Numbered from the stretch's first letter, positions 26,003 through 35,181 are shown. The stretch: DNA of 38,332 nt from Blautia sp. (GCA_021772055.1 JAETNR010000044.1:1-38332); one strand, 5' to 3'. The notes: a model not told the origin generated them from the sequence alone. Program-made: numbers and translations.

Positions 26003-27157
26003 ATGCGCTATCGGAAACTTGGAAATACGGGACTTGAGGTCAGTGAGATCGGTCTTGGAGGCGAATGGCTGGAGCGGCATAACACAGAGGAAGTGAAGGC
26101 TGTGATTGACTGCTGCGAGGAGAACGGAATCAATATTCTGGACTGCTGGATGTCTGAACCGAATGTGCGTTCTAACATTGGAAAAGCCATTCAGGGAAAA
26201 CGGGAAAGATGGATTATCCAGGGGCATATCGGCTCCACCTGGCAGAATGGGCAGTATGTTCGCACCAGAGAGCTTAAGGCAGTGCAGACCGCTTTTGAGG
26301 ATCTTCTGACCAGGCTTGGGACGGATTATATTGATCTGGGGATGCTCCACTTTGTAGATGAGGCAGCAGAGTTTGACAAGATCATTAGCGGAGAGTTTCT
26401 TACTTATGTTAAAGGGCTGAAGGAGAGAGGCGTGATCCGGCATATTGGGATGAGCACCCATAATCCTGCTGTGGCGAAACTGGCGGCCGAGAGCGGAGAG
26501 ATAGAGATGATCCTGTTCAGTGTAAATCCTGCTTTTGATATGCTGCCCGCCAGCGAAGACCTGGACCGGTATTTTTCGGATGATTCTTATGATGAAGAAA
26601 CGCTTAACGGCATTGCGCCGGAGCGTGAGGAACTGTACCGTATCTGTGAGCAGAATGGTGTTGGCATTACCGTGATGAAAGGATATGCAGGAGGAAGACT
26701 GTTTTCGGAGAAGACCTCTCCCTTCGGTGTGGCTCTTACTCCGGTTCAGTGTCTGCATTATGCTCTGACCAGACCTGCGGTTGCCAGTGTGATGGTGGGC
26801 TATGATACACCGGAACATGTAAAAGCTGCAGTTGCTTATGAGACTGCGACTGAGGAAGAGAAAAATTACGCCGGCGTGCTGGCCGGCGCACCGCGCCATG
26901 CTTATTCCGGACAGTGCACCTACTGCGGCCACTGTGCCCCCTGCCCTCAGAAAATCGATATTGCCATGGTAAATAAGCTTTACGATCTGGCAGTTATGCA
27001 GAAAGAGGTCCCGGCAACCGTCCGGGCCCATTATGAGGAATTAAGTGCAAACGCGAAAGACTGTGTGGGCTGCCAGAGCTGCGAAACACGATGTCCGTTC
27101 GGAGTACATATTGCAGAACGGATGGAAAAGGCCAGAGAACTTTTTATGCATAAATGA
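26003..27157 (+). CDS. Aldo/keto reductase with C-terminal ferredoxin-like domain
   Basis: 384 residues. A TIM-barrel AKR domain (RYRKLGNTGLEVSEIGLGGE, LTRLGTDYIDLGMLHFVD with the conserved His, GVIRHIGMSTHNP) is followed from about residue 305 by two cysteine clusters, CTYCGHCAPCP and CVGCQSCETRCPFG, typical of two [4Fe-4S] sites. In the usual catalytic region the sequence is GINILDCWMSEPNVRSNIGK, so the Tyr of the D-Y-K-H tetrad is missing, and the usual Lys is replaced (WIIQGHIG). It may act in electron transfer rather than ordinary carbonyl reduction. A ribosome site (GGGAGG) and a terminator frame it. Confidence 0.92.
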   Translation: MRYRKLGNTGLEVSEIGLGGEWLERHNTEEVKAVIDCCEENGINILDCWMSEPNVRSNIGKAIQGKRERWIIQGHIGSTWQNGQYVRTRELKAVQTAFEDLLTRLGTDYIDLGMLHFVDEAAEFDKIISGEFLTYVKGLKERGVIRHIGMSTHNPAVAKLAAESGEIEMILFSVNPAFDMLPASEDLDRYFSDDSYDEETLNGIAPEREELYRICEQNGVGITVMKGYAGGRLFSEKTSPFGVALTPVQCLHYALTRPAVASVMVGYDTPEHVKAAVAYETATEEEKNYAGVLAGAPRHAYSGQCTYCGHCAPCPQKIDIAMVNKLYDLAVMQKEVPATVRAHYEELSANAKDCVGCQSCETRCPFGVHIAERMEKARELFMHK

Positions 27158-27164
27158 TAAGAAT

Positions 27165-27222
27165 ATACACTCTCACTAAGGCATCTCTTGGAAGATGGAT
27201 TTATGTGGGAGTGTATTTTTTT
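27165..27222 (+). terminator. Rho-independent terminator after the aldo/keto reductase
   Basis: ATACACTCTCAC (27165-27176) pairs with GTGGGAGTGTAT (27205-27216), followed by a run of T residues. Confidence 0.88.
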
Positions 27223-27259
27223 ATCTGCGGATTTTCTGTATAAAAAAAGCTTCCGATTA

Positions 27260-27288
27260 TTTACAATAAAGGCATTCTAGTGTATGAT
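27260..27288 (+). promoter_or_regulatory. Promoter of the pRiA4b/SEC-C gene
   Basis: TTTACA (27260-27265), a 17-bp spacer and TATGAT (27283-27288), 39 bp before the chosen start. Confidence 0.6.
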
Positions 27289-27326
27289 TTATGCAATATT
27301 TTTATTTTAAAAGAGGCGGAAGAACA

Positions 27327-29591
27327 ATGGCGGGTTATATTTTAAAAATCGTGATGGAGGATACCCATCCTCCCGTATGGAGAAGAGTGATCATTCCGGA
27401 AATGATCACGTTTGCAGAGCTGCATGAGATCATCCAGATCCTTTTTGGCTGGTCCGGCAGCCATCTTCATGATTTTCGCATTCCATCACAGAATGTCTGT
27501 ATAGATGGCGAAGAAGAGTCCTGGGACAGATATCACTATCCGGAAGAGGAAACGCTTGTGGAGCAGTTTCTCCTGGATAATAAATGGATACGCTATACCT
27601 ATGATTTTGGGGATGAATGGAGACATAAGATCATTTACGAAAAAACAGAAGAAAACTATGAGAAAAGATATCCCTCTCTGCTGAAGGTGAAAGGTGACAA
27701 TTTTGAGGAAGACACCGGCGGTATATGGGGAGGCGGCGAAGACGTATGTAACCGGTGCGAGTTCAACCGGGAGGGGGTTGAAAAAAGCCTGGAAAGATTT
27801 ATTTGTCCTGTTCATGGTGATCTTACAGAGAAAATGGAAGCAGGAACCATGGAAGTGGATGTGGAAAAAATGGCTGATTATTTTATTCGGAAATTGTGCG
27901 ATGAATTTGAAAAGCGTTTTTCAAAAACTGCTGATTCTAAAACACTATCCGCAATGGAAAAGAAAATTAATAAATGGAAAGATTTTCTGGAGGACAAAAG
28001 CAATACAACAGAGAAAGCCGAAGACAGCACTTATCAACAGATGACGCTTCCGTTTCTTGAGGAAGAATCATGGGAGAATGCAGGCAATGTGCTGCAGATT
28101 GCTGTCGGGGAGAAGACACAGGGACAGTTCCTTGAGGATCTTGATCTGAAGGAAGCAATGGATTATTGTAAATATCTGCAGATTCCCGCAGAAGATTCCT
28201 GGACGAAGAAGCAAATGACGGACGCGGCTGCCAAAACATTTCAGGAGCATCCGGAATATCTGCTGTATGTGCTGGATGAAGGGGAGTACCAGGAGTTTCT
28301 CCGGTGGACAAAGCTCCCTTGTGGAATAGTCCGGGAAAGACCGGAGCAGGAGGATGCTCTGATCAAAGCGGCAGCCCTTGGGCTTGCAGACATAACCGTG
28401 CAAAAAACGAAGGCAGGCAGCAGAGCAACCTTAAGCTTTGCGAAGGATCTTCGGCGTATTTTAAGTCCGCTGAAGGCAGATTTGAAAAAGAAGACATACA
28501 GGGAATTGAAAAAATTTTCCTCAAAACTGGAAAGTATGATTCTCGCTTACGGACTTGTCGATCTTGACTGTTTGTATGAAATGTTCGGCCGTATCTATCA
28601 TGAACCTATGGAGCGGGAAGCATTTTTACGATATGTATACTGGTATGCGCGTTTTAATAATCTGGTACAGACTGCATATACTTTAGACGGAAAGAATTAT
28701 GTTTGTGCTTTACAATTAGATATGCAGGCTGTTCTTGACAAAACGAAGAAATATGCGGATGATTTGGACCATGTTCCATTTTCGGCAGCGGAATTAAAAA
28801 AGATGGCAGATAATATTGGGAACAGGAGCCATTGGGTGGAAAGTCTTCTCGTAACGCTGCATTTTCAATTGGGTTTGGCTGAATATCAGGCAGGAATATG
28901 TCTGGAGGATATGTTTACTTCAATTATGAATGGAGATACCCTCACAGAAGTATTGAATCAGGCATATGGTATGTGCAAAAAAGAGTCAAGCCTTAAGGGA
29001 ATGTGCGGGCTTTGGGAAAATACGGTTGGGCTTATGCTGGATCTGGAGCTTCCTATGCTGAAAGGACGCAGCCGTGACCAATATGCAGAGGAAAAAGGAA
29101 TATCTCCGTGGCAGACAGGGATGCTGGAAAATGCCGGGGAGTTTCAGGACTCAAAGACAAGGCATATGAGTGAGTTCCCTTTGGAAATTCAGGAAGCGAT
29201 GCATCAGGCCTGCAGTTTTGTAAGCAGGGAAGACATGAAGGTGCTTCTGCATTATCAGGCCAAAGAGAAGATTATGTCCGAAGAGTTCCTTTATCTTTTG
29301 GCAGAAGCACATATTACAGGCTGTGAATTTGGTGAGGCTGCAAAACTGATCCGAAAACTGGAAAGCAGTTCTCAGCGGGGAAAACAGGCAGCCGAAAGGC
29401 TCAACGAGAGAATGCAAGATGGAAGCGATATGATGGATGATGAGGAATTCTCCCCCTGGTATTTTCAGGAAGCAGCTTCACAGCCTGTCCTTCAGCCATA
29501 TGTGCGTGAGACACCAAAAATCGGAAGAAACGATCCCTGCCCCTGCGGCTCCGGGAAAAAATATAAGAAATGCTGCGGGAAGAATATATAA
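27327..29591 (+). CDS. pRiA4b ORF-3-like / SEC-C metal-binding fusion protein
   Basis: 754 residues from the ATG at 27327 (GAGGCGGAAG upstream). The N-terminal plasmid pRiA4b ORF-3-like domain (about 1-170; [44 protein letters not shown]) is intact. A long helical middle has no identifiable enzyme motif. The extreme C-terminus is a SEC-C zinc motif, [13 protein letters not shown]. pRiA4b domains occur in plasmid and transposon passenger proteins, and SEC-C motifs bind zinc and partner proteins, as in SecA. Function unknown. Confidence 0.9.
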   Translation: MAGYILKIVMEDTHPPVWRRVIIPEMITFAELHEIIQILFGWSGSHLHDFRIPSQNVCIDGEEESWDRYHYPEEETLVEQFLLDNKWIRYTYDFGDEWRHKIIYEKTEENYEKRYPSLLKVKGDNFEEDTGGIWGGGEDVCNRCEFNREGVEKSLERFICPVHGDLTEKMEAGTMEVDVEKMADYFIRKLCDEFEKRFSKTADSKTLSAMEKKINKWKDFLEDKSNTTEKAEDSTYQQMTLPFLEEESWENAGNVLQIAVGEKTQGQFLEDLDLKEAMDYCKYLQIPAEDSWTKKQMTDAAAKTFQEHPEYLLYVLDEGEYQEFLRWTKLPCGIVRERPEQEDALIKAAALGLADITVQKTKAGSRATLSFAKDLRRILSPLKADLKKKTYRELKKFSSKLESMILAYGLVDLDCLYEMFGRIYHEPMEREAFLRYVYWYARFNNLVQTAYTLDGKNYVCALQLDMQAVLDKTKKYADDLDHVPFSAAELKKMADNIGNRSHWVESLLVTLHFQLGLAEYQAGICLEDMFTSIMNGDTLTEVLNQAYGMCKKESSLKGMCGLWENTVGLMLDLELPMLKGRSRDQYAEEKGISPWQTGMLENAGEFQDSKTRHMSEFPLEIQEAMHQACSFVSREDMKVLLHYQAKEKIMSEEFLYLLAEAHITGCEFGEAAKLIRKLESSSQRGKQAAERLNERMQDGSDMMDDEEFSPWYFQEAASQPVLQPYVRETPKIGRNDPCPCGSGKKYKKCCGKNI

Positions 29592-29680
29592 GAACACAAT
29601 TGATTCTAAACAATTATGCGGTTGGCAGCAGCAGGTTCCTTTGATAAAATAGAGTGAGAAATAAGGAGGTTGTAGATTTT

Positions 29681-29749
29681 ATGAAAAGATATGTTGTGGT
29701 TGCATAGCAATGGCTATTGCATACCCGGGTGAAGTTGTAATAGCCGTTG
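29681..29749 (+). promoter_or_regulatory. Possible leader peptide and hairpin before the CD3324-like gene
   Basis: An eight-codon ORF (MKRYVVVA, 29681-29707) with AAGGAGG nine bases upstream is followed at once by a stem of CAATGGCTATT (29708-29718) and AATAGCCGTTG (29739-29749), with 10 of 11 pairs. It may be an attenuator. Alternatively it is a frameshifted small gene, since the next frame reads MAIAYPGEVVIAVENPKE to 29766. Confidence 0.4.
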
Positions 29750-29783
29750 AGAATCCAAAAGAATAAATTTCAGGAGGATTGCT

Positions 29784-30074
29784 ATGGGCTATTTGAGGGC
29801 AGAGGAGGTTCTGCCTAAGGAGGTATTGGCTTTGATCCAGCAGTATGTGGATGGGCATATGATTTATATTCCAAGAAAGGAAGGCTGTCAGCGCTCCTGG
29901 GGATCAGGGACAACTACCAAAAAGGATTTGGAATACCGGAATATACAGATTTATGCTGCATTTCAGGCGGGAAGTACGATTCGGGAGCTTGCGGATCATT
30001 ATTGCCTGGCTGAAAAAAGCATACAGAGAATTCTGAGAAGTCATAAAATAAAAGGTAAAAAAACAGATATCTGA
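29784..30074 (+). CDS. CD3324-family small DNA-binding protein
   Basis: 96 residues with an AGGAGG ribosome site. The N-terminal block LRAEEVLPKEVLALIQQYVDGHMIYIPRK and the C-terminal helix-turn-helix (IRELADHYCLAEKSIQRILRSHKIK, about residues 65-89) match the CD3324/Mor-like family. The helix-turn-helix points to DNA binding as a small regulator. It heads a short run with the GNAT gene 52 bp further on. Confidence 0.88.
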   Translation: MGYLRAEEVLPKEVLALIQQYVDGHMIYIPRKEGCQRSWGSGTTTKKDLEYRNIQIYAAFQAGSTIRELADHYCLAEKSIQRILRSHKIKGKKTDI

Positions 30075-30126
30075 GAAAAGAGATACCTGTAAATACGGCG
30101 TGTATCAGGGGTGAGGATAAAATAAA

Positions 30127-30606
30127 GTGAAGGAATATCAGATTTTAAAAATTTCCGAAAACGGATATTTGAAGGAACGGGTGGCCTGCTGGTTTCATGA
30201 AAAGTGGGGCATCCCTTTGGAAGCTTATACAGAAAGTATGGAAAGCTGCATAAAAAACAGGATAGAAAGCAAAAATGCTGTGCCCCAGTGGTATGTTGTG
30301 ATGGATGGTGATAAGATCATCGGTGGCCTTGGTATCATTGAGAATGATTTTCATGACCGTAAGGATCTGACTCCGAATGTCTGCGCAGTTTATGTGGAAG
30401 AAGAATACCGCTGCCGGGGAATTGCCGGAAAGATGCTGGACGCGGTCTGCCGGGATATGAGCGAAAGGGGAGTGGATACTCTCTACCTGGTGACAGATCA
30501 TACGTCTTTTTATGAACGGTATGGATGGGAATTTTTGTGTATGGTGCAGGGAGACGGGGAACCGGATATGACAAGAATGTATGTACACAGACAAAAAAAT
30601 AACTGA
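30127..30606 (+). CDS. GNAT family N-acetyltransferase
   Basis: 159 residues, a GTG start being the only sensible one. The acetyl-CoA binding core is clear: the VCAVYVEEEYRCRGIAGKMLDAV segment holds the R-x-x-G-I-A loop (about 96-103), preceded by the KIIGGLGIIEND strand. The tail has the usual DHTSFYERYGWEF motif. It transfers an acetyl group from acetyl-CoA to an amine whose identity is unknown. It lies downstream of the CD3324-like gene and may share its transcript. Confidence 0.9.
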   Translation: MKEYQILKISENGYLKERVACWFHEKWGIPLEAYTESMESCIKNRIESKNAVPQWYVVMDGDKIIGGLGIIENDFHDRKDLTPNVCAVYVEEEYRCRGIAGKMLDAVCRDMSERGVDTLYLVTDHTSFYERYGWEFLCMVQGDGEPDMTRMYVHRQKNN

Positions 30607-30627
30607 AAAAGAAAGCAGGAGAATTGT

Positions 30628-30702
30628 ATGAAGAACTGTAATCAGTACTGTGCATCCGTGCGCTAGCCGGGAGGCGGTGCCTGACGGATTACACCTCCTC
30701 CC
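30628..30702 (+). promoter_or_regulatory. Leader peptide plus strong hairpin before a GyrI-like gene
   Basis: A 12-codon ORF (MKNCNQYCASVR, 30628-30666) with GGAG upstream runs directly into GGGAGGCGGTG (30669-30679), which pairs with CACCTCCTCCC (30692-30702), 10 of 11. No T-run follows. The layout resembles a ribosome-controlled attenuator for the gene at 30740. No known leader class was recognised. Confidence 0.45.
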
Positions 30703-30739
30703 AATAGGATAAATGTGGAGAATCATCTAGGAGGAAAAA

Positions 30740-31237
30740 ATGAGTAAGCTGAAAAATATGCGTCTGGTGGAGATACCCAAGTTCCGTGCGGTATCCTCTG
30801 GAATCAGATCTTTGGAAGAAATATTTTTCATTGAAAATAGTTTCAATGCATGGTTGGATGCACACAGAAATCTCATAAAAGATCATATCTTTGAGCCGCA
30901 GAATTTTCTGTGGCATGAAAATGATGATATCAATCGTTCTACATGGATCGTTGCTATCAAGGATAGTGTGACCCAAAAAGATACCGCACCCTACAGTATT
31001 GTGGAATTTCCGGGTGGAATGTTTCTTGTGGCAACTTGCGATGAATTGGACAATGACGACCTAAACGAAACAGTTTTGGAAATGCGGAAGTGGATTGATC
31101 GGAACGAAGTTTTCGAGTATGGTGATCTTCCCGGAATGTGTAATATGCCGAACCCAGATGGTGCCATTGATAAAGCCCTCGGCATCGCACAACAGCAGAT
31201 ATTTCTACCGATTAAGTTCAAGGAGGGAAATACATAA
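30740..31237 (+). CDS. GyrI-like / AraC effector-binding-type small-molecule-binding protein
   Basis: 165 residues, AGGAGG upstream. It begins MSKLKNMRLVEIPKFRAVSS and carries the SVTQKDTAPYSIVEFPGGMFLVAT and LNETVLEMRKWIDRN segments, then the GMCNMPNPDGAIDKALGIAQ C-terminus. This is the stand-alone effector-binding fold related to the ligand domain of multidrug-responsive regulators such as BmrR and Rob. No helix-turn-helix is attached, so it is not itself a regulator. It probably binds or processes a small hydrophobic ligand. It is followed by a disrupted PNPOx-like gene. Confidence 0.85.
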   Translation: MSKLKNMRLVEIPKFRAVSSGIRSLEEIFFIENSFNAWLDAHRNLIKDHIFEPQNFLWHENDDINRSTWIVAIKDSVTQKDTAPYSIVEFPGGMFLVATCDELDNDDLNETVLEMRKWIDRNEVFEYGDLPGMCNMPNPDGAIDKALGIAQQQIFLPIKFKEGNT

Positions 31238-31326
31238 TGTAACATATGGAATTGCTACATCAAGCAGAATCACTTGTTACTCACAGTACCATGCAATACG
31301 CAGATGCTCAACGGTACGGCTCCGAC

Positions 31327-32001
31327 TAGTATAAGCCATTTTAAGATGATTCCAAAACATGGGTGGTCAATATCGCATGCTAAAAGCCTACTGCATTTGG
31401 GCTGTCTGCGGAACTATGGAATCCAACAAGCCTGACCCGGTATATTAATTCCGCAGCTTACGAACAAGGCTATCCACGTATGGCAACAGTTCATACATTA
31501 TCATACGATGAAAAAACAGGTATTCAGGAACCGTATCACTTCTTGCAGCAATAGACCTGCTAACGGGAGAAGCGATCCCTCTTGTAAGTAGTACTCATAA
31601 AAGCAGTGACTTTGTAAATTTTCTCAAGCTAATTGATGAGAAGTATCCCAAAGGAGAAAAAATACGAATCATGGTTAAATATGGTAGAAGCTTTCTTCAG
31701 CAAAATGACTCGCCAGATTTTATCAGGTATTCGCGTTGATTCCAAAGAAGAATTAGAGGAGAGGATTCTGAAATACCTTGAGGAAATCAATGCAGTTCCG
31801 ATTCCATATAAATGGAAATACAGGATGGATACCATTAATCTTGAGAAAGAAGATATCAGCTAAATCGTTTATGAGGTTGTAAATGCAAAAGCAGCAAGTC
31901 CCGATAATAAAGAAACGTGCTCCCAAAAAGAAGAAGCGCAAATCTAAAAAAAGGACAATGCGATAGTTGAATCATAAAGTTATTTATTGTGGACTATACT
32001 A
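31327..32001 (+). mobile_element. IS630-family insertion sequence, internally deleted
   Basis: Flanked by TA on both sides, the target that IS630 elements duplicate. The ends GTATAAGCCA and GTATAGTCCA (complement of the right end) match at 8 of 10 positions. The remaining coding parts belong to one DDE transposase. At about 675 bp it is shorter than a complete member (about 1.1 kb). Confidence 0.7.
31384..31965 (+). pseudogene. IS630-family transposase remnant
   Basis: Pieces of one DDE transposase lie in successive frames: AFGLSAELWNPTSLTRYINS, AAYEQGYPRMATVHTLSYDE, then after a deletion LAAIDLLTGEAIPLVSSTHK and NFLKLIDEKYPKGEKIRI, then after a second deletion SWLNMVEAFFSKMTRQILSG and ISGIRVDSKEELEERILKYL-type tail residues, ending near 31965. 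Two deletions and several frame changes leave no catalytic triad. Confidence 0.8.
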
Positions 32002-32382
32002 GGTGATGTCACTCACAGACGGGGACGGCTCTCCTAATGCATCAATGACTACAGCAGCTAAGGCTGATGGGTTTCAATGGATAGCGTTCTGTACCGGTAC
32101 AAGTGCAAATAAAGCACTCCGTGCAAAACGAGATTCACGCACTTGCGTGAATCTGTTTGATAAGGAGAGTTTTACGGGAATTTCGCTCGTGGGACAAGTC
32201 GAAGTCAGTACAGATCCCGTGTTAAAAAACAAGTATGGTATTACGATTTGGGGGACTTTTTCAACGGATATACGGATGAAAATCTATGTGTTTTGCTGTT
32301 TAAGCCGGAGAAATATAATATATTCATCGAAAACACTACCATACGAGGGGTATTCTGAGAAAGGAATTAAGAAAGGATACTT

Positions 32383-32694
32383 ATGAAAAATTTTTTTGAG
32401 ATCAAAACTTTTGAGGATGATTTTGAGATTTACCATTTACCCCAAGCACGTGTAATTGGAAAAGAAGTCCGTAACGGCGGCTCCATAGGGAACACAGCTC
32501 CGGATTTATGGAATGATGTTTTTGCTTAGGGTTCGATGGATGTGTTAATGAAATTACCGCACCTTTTGAGCGACAGTACATATGATTGGACATGCGATTA
32601 TGATGCAGAAACAGATAGATTTATCTATATCGTTTGTGTTTTGACACCAGCAGATACCCACGTGCCAGAACAGAATTGTTGGAATGAATTTTGA
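32383..32694 (+). pseudogene. GyrI-like effector-binding protein, broken by a stop codon
   Basis: The frame starts MKNFFEIKTFEDDFEIYHLP at 32383 and continues with RVIGKEVRNGGSIGNTAPDL, the typical conserved core. A TAG at 32527-32529 interrupts it. After it the frame carries on as GSMDVLMKLPHLLSDSTYDW and TCDYDAETDRFIYIVCVLTP, then PEQNCWNEF and TGA. One in-frame stop splits an otherwise recognisable protein. Confidence 0.7.
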
Positions 32695-32758
32695 GAAAAA
32701 GGGCGCAGTTTACTAGACCTTGCGTCAGACATGGTTTATAATGGTATTGCTTATGAAA

Positions 32759-33880
32759 TTAAGCGGCCTGCTCAAAGAAATCTTTTACGCGGGAAGTATT
32801 TGGCAGGCCCCATGGGTCAAGATGCTGATACATCATGATGCTGAACAGGCGGCAGTACCACATCTTAGATGAACGGTATCTGCCGTCTTCCAGTTTATAA
32901 TCCACTTTCTCACATTTGTTACAGCGTTCAGCAAAAGTTCTTGCATTATATTCCAGGTTCCATTCCATGCTGCTGCGTGGCAGGTCATTAAAATACCCCG
33001 GGTTATCAGCCATGACAAGGTGTACTGTCCTGCCCTTTATGGATTCGGTGCCGTCCCTGCGCATGGCGTGCCCTTCGCGGCATATTGGGACACCGTCATC
33101 ATTGAAGTGTAATCATCCTTGTAGACGGGAGGTCTTCCGCCTTTGCCGTTGAGATCAATGAATGGCGTAATGCCGTTGTCGCGGCAGTATTCGTAATAAG
33201 GCATGGCATCATGGGCTGAATCCAACAGGAGTTTGTCTACGTTTGCTTCCGGCAGGAACTGTTTCATAGAGTACCAGGCATAAAGGAACCCGAAGGAGTC
33301 ATGCCTGGAGGTTGGGCCGAGGAAAGGGAAGATGGGCAGATCATTTTCCGAGTCCGAGGCTGTGAGCATGTACAGGTCATAGACGAAGTAGAAACGCCCC
33401 CTGTGGGAATTTCATCCGATGTTACAGTCGGGCTGGCTGTAGATACGGCTGCATTTACAGTTCCGTATCCCTTTTTCAAGGCAGCCGCAGGTACGTTTTT
33501 TACGCTCCTGTGCGGCGCTGTAAACAGGAGTGCCGTCACCGGCAATGGAAAGGCTCATGAGATCAATGAGGCCATTCTGGTTGGATTTCAGGAGAAAAAG
33601 ATCTTTGAATATTTGGAAAAGGCGCAGGCAAGGTTTCATATCCTGTGGAGGTGCCTGTTCAAATTTTTCGAAAAGATCCTTGGCGGTGAGCTTTTCGACA
33701 GGCGGGGCCTTCTCCCCTTTTTTCTCTGGCTTCTGTGGTTTTTTCTTTGGAGGATGAACTTTGGGCGGGAAGTTGGCATCATCAGAAAGCCAAAGGCGGG
33801 ATTGGAAGTCGTAAAAAGTTTAATCAAGGGCGCGAAGCGCCGCATTTTTCAGGCGGTTTGTCACCCCCCCTTTTGAAAAA
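32759..33880 (-). pseudogene. DDE transposase pseudogene (IS1182/IS4-like), multiply broken
   Basis: Read leftwards: YDFQSRLWLSDDANFPPKVH, a Lys/Pro-rich linker, MKPCLRLFQIFKDLFLLKSN, then LSIAGDGTPVYSAAQERKKR, MLTASDSENDLPIFPFLGPT, LLLDSAHDAMPYYEYCRDNG and DLNGKGGRPPVYKDDYT in shifting frames, then MRRDGTESIKGRTVHLVMAD, ending FFEQAA at 32759. The zinc-ribbon cysteines between the last two blocks are deleted. At least one frameshift (near 33110) and a stop in the N-terminal part make it non-functional. Confidence 0.85.
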
Positions 33881-33902
33881 AGTTGGGGGAATTTATAAAA
33901 AA

Positions 33903-33942
33903 GGAATCTCAGAGGCCGCATAAAATAAGGAATAGAGATTCC
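33903..33942. repeat. Inverted repeat beyond the DDE transposase remnant
   Basis: GGAATCTC (33903-33910) and GAGATTCC (33935-33942) form a perfect 8-bp stem. Downstream, a short open frame (EENPPKQVDTPWHWIVPVKE, ending at 34030) could be the tail of another lost gene. Confidence 0.4.
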
Positions 33943-34054
33943 GAGAGTATATATTCAAGCAGAGGAGGAAAATCCACCCAAGCAGGTTGATACGCCTTGG
34001 CATTGGATTGTTCCTGTAAAAGAAAAATGAGAGCGACAAAAAGGAGACTTAATA

Positions 34055-34597
34055 ATGTTTATAACAGCAATTCACGGTGAAAGCCTGATAAAGGAAATCA
34101 ATTACAATAGCATTCCCCTGGAACTTATCTTTGTTCCGGCAACAATCTGGTGTGGCTCTGTTGCCTTTGCACCTAATCTGATCGATGAACCAGACATTTC
34201 CGCATTGCTTCAAAAATATCAGCAGAACTGTCAATACCCAAAGTTGCATCGTGCTAATCCCGATTGGGATAACGCTATTAGCATCGACTACTGGAAGGAA
34301 GGCAGAGCCCCCAGGGGGATGATGTTCTCCCAACAGGTGACAAACGACGAGCAAAATTCCGCTCATGATATTTATCGAATGCCACAGTCGCTTTATATCC
34401 GTCTTTCCTGCACAAGTGAAGTGGCACAGACTGCGTTCGGACGGGATGGATGCGAAGTGTTTGAATTGTTTGGAGTCATAAAAGATGCACTGGACGATTT
34501 AGGATACAAAGTTGGCACGAACGGAGCACAGGAGATTGAAATGTACAACCACGGCGCAGGACTTGCGTATGCCTATGTGCAGGTGGAGGAAAAATAA
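34055..34597 (+). CDS. Probable GyrI-like / effector-binding family protein
   Basis: 180 residues, AAGGAG upstream. It shares with the next gene a pattern of ATIWCGSVAFAPNLIDEPDI, a DIYRMPQSLYIRL strand and a closing EIEMYNHGAGLAYAYVQVEE strand. These alternating strands and helices resemble the effector-binding (GyrI-like) fold. The two genes are paralogues in tandem, the second starting 17 bp after this stop. No DNA-binding part is present. The family assignment is by pattern and is not certain. Confidence 0.65.
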   Translation: MFITAIHGESLIKEINYNSIPLELIFVPATIWCGSVAFAPNLIDEPDISALLQKYQQNCQYPKLHRANPDWDNAISIDYWKEGRAPRGMMFSQQVTNDEQNSAHDIYRMPQSLYIRLSCTSEVAQTAFGRDGCEVFELFGVIKDALDDLGYKVGTNGAQEIEMYNHGAGLAYAYVQVEEK

Positions 34598-34614
34598 CCT
34601 TGGAGGTCAAAAAT

Positions 34615-35181
34615 ATGGAAAATGCACATTCTCAAGAAAAAATCATAAAAACATTTGATTGTAATGGTATCAATGTTGATTTGATAAGTTGGAGCGATAC
34701 TATTTGGTGTGGAAAGATTGGTTATGCTGTCAATAATATAGATGAGCCAGATGTGGAAAAAATAGCACAAGAAGCTTCGATAATATTTTCGAATAATATT
34801 CCAAACAGACGTGAAGAAAATTGGGAAGTGTGCATTAGTTTGAATTATCTTTCCAAAGTACGTCCGAATAGTGTTATGTTCGGCTTTTTAGTGGAAACCG
34901 AAGAACAACCTGATTGCTATGATGTTATCAAAGTACCATCATCTTTATACATGAAAATCCAAATATGCGATAAAACATTTAGAGCATTGGATGTTGAACC
35001 ATGGACTGGCGGCATTCCACCATATGAATGGATTGGTGAGATTTTAGCGCCAAGGTACGGCTATGAATATGGCGATGATACATTACCAATATACGAATAT
35101 TATTTGCATAATCCCGAAAACTTCAATGTTGAAGCTTGTTATTTATATGTCCCTGTCAGAGAAAAGTCAAGAAGTATATAG
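34615..35181 (+). CDS. Probable GyrI-like / effector-binding family protein, paralogue
   Basis: 188 residues from the ATG at 34615, with GGAGG eight bases upstream; a longer TTG start at 34600 is less likely. SDTIWCGKIGYAVNNIDEPD, DCYDVIKVPSSLYMKIQI and the end (EACYLYVPVREK) correspond to the same elements in the previous gene. Base composition is more AT-rich than in that gene. Transcribed with it as a pair. It lies immediately left of the IS256 remnant (35264). Function unknown, probably ligand binding. Confidence 0.65.
   Translation: MENAHSQEKIIKTFDCNGINVDLISWSDTIWCGKIGYAVNNIDEPDVEKIAQEASIIFSNNIPNRREENWEVCISLNYLSKVRPNSVMFGFLVETEEQPDCYDVIKVPSSLYMKIQICDKTFRALDVEPWTGGIPPYEWIGEILAPRYGYEYGDDTLPIYEYYLHNPENFNVEACYLYVPVREKSRSI

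Larger units (their letters stand above)
31246..32358 (+). pseudogene. Pyridoxamine-phosphate-oxidase-like gene, split by an IS630 remnant
   Basis: The start reads MELLHQAESLV (ATG at 31246), the normal N-terminus of a PNPOx-fold general stress protein. An IS630 remnant then interrupts it at 31327-32001. The body resumes as SLTDGDGSPNASMTTAAKAD, then FTGISLVGQVEVSTDPVLKN. There the frame shifts and continues WYYDLGDFFNGYTDENLCVL, LFKPEKYNIFIEN, and a stop at 32358. The split plus a frameshift inactivate it. It sits between two GyrI-like genes, suggesting one former operon. Confidence 0.7.

Noticed and set aside
33301..33876. Plus-strand open frame of 191 codons
   Set aside because: It is antisense to the broken DDE transposase; the minus strand gives the recognisable protein.
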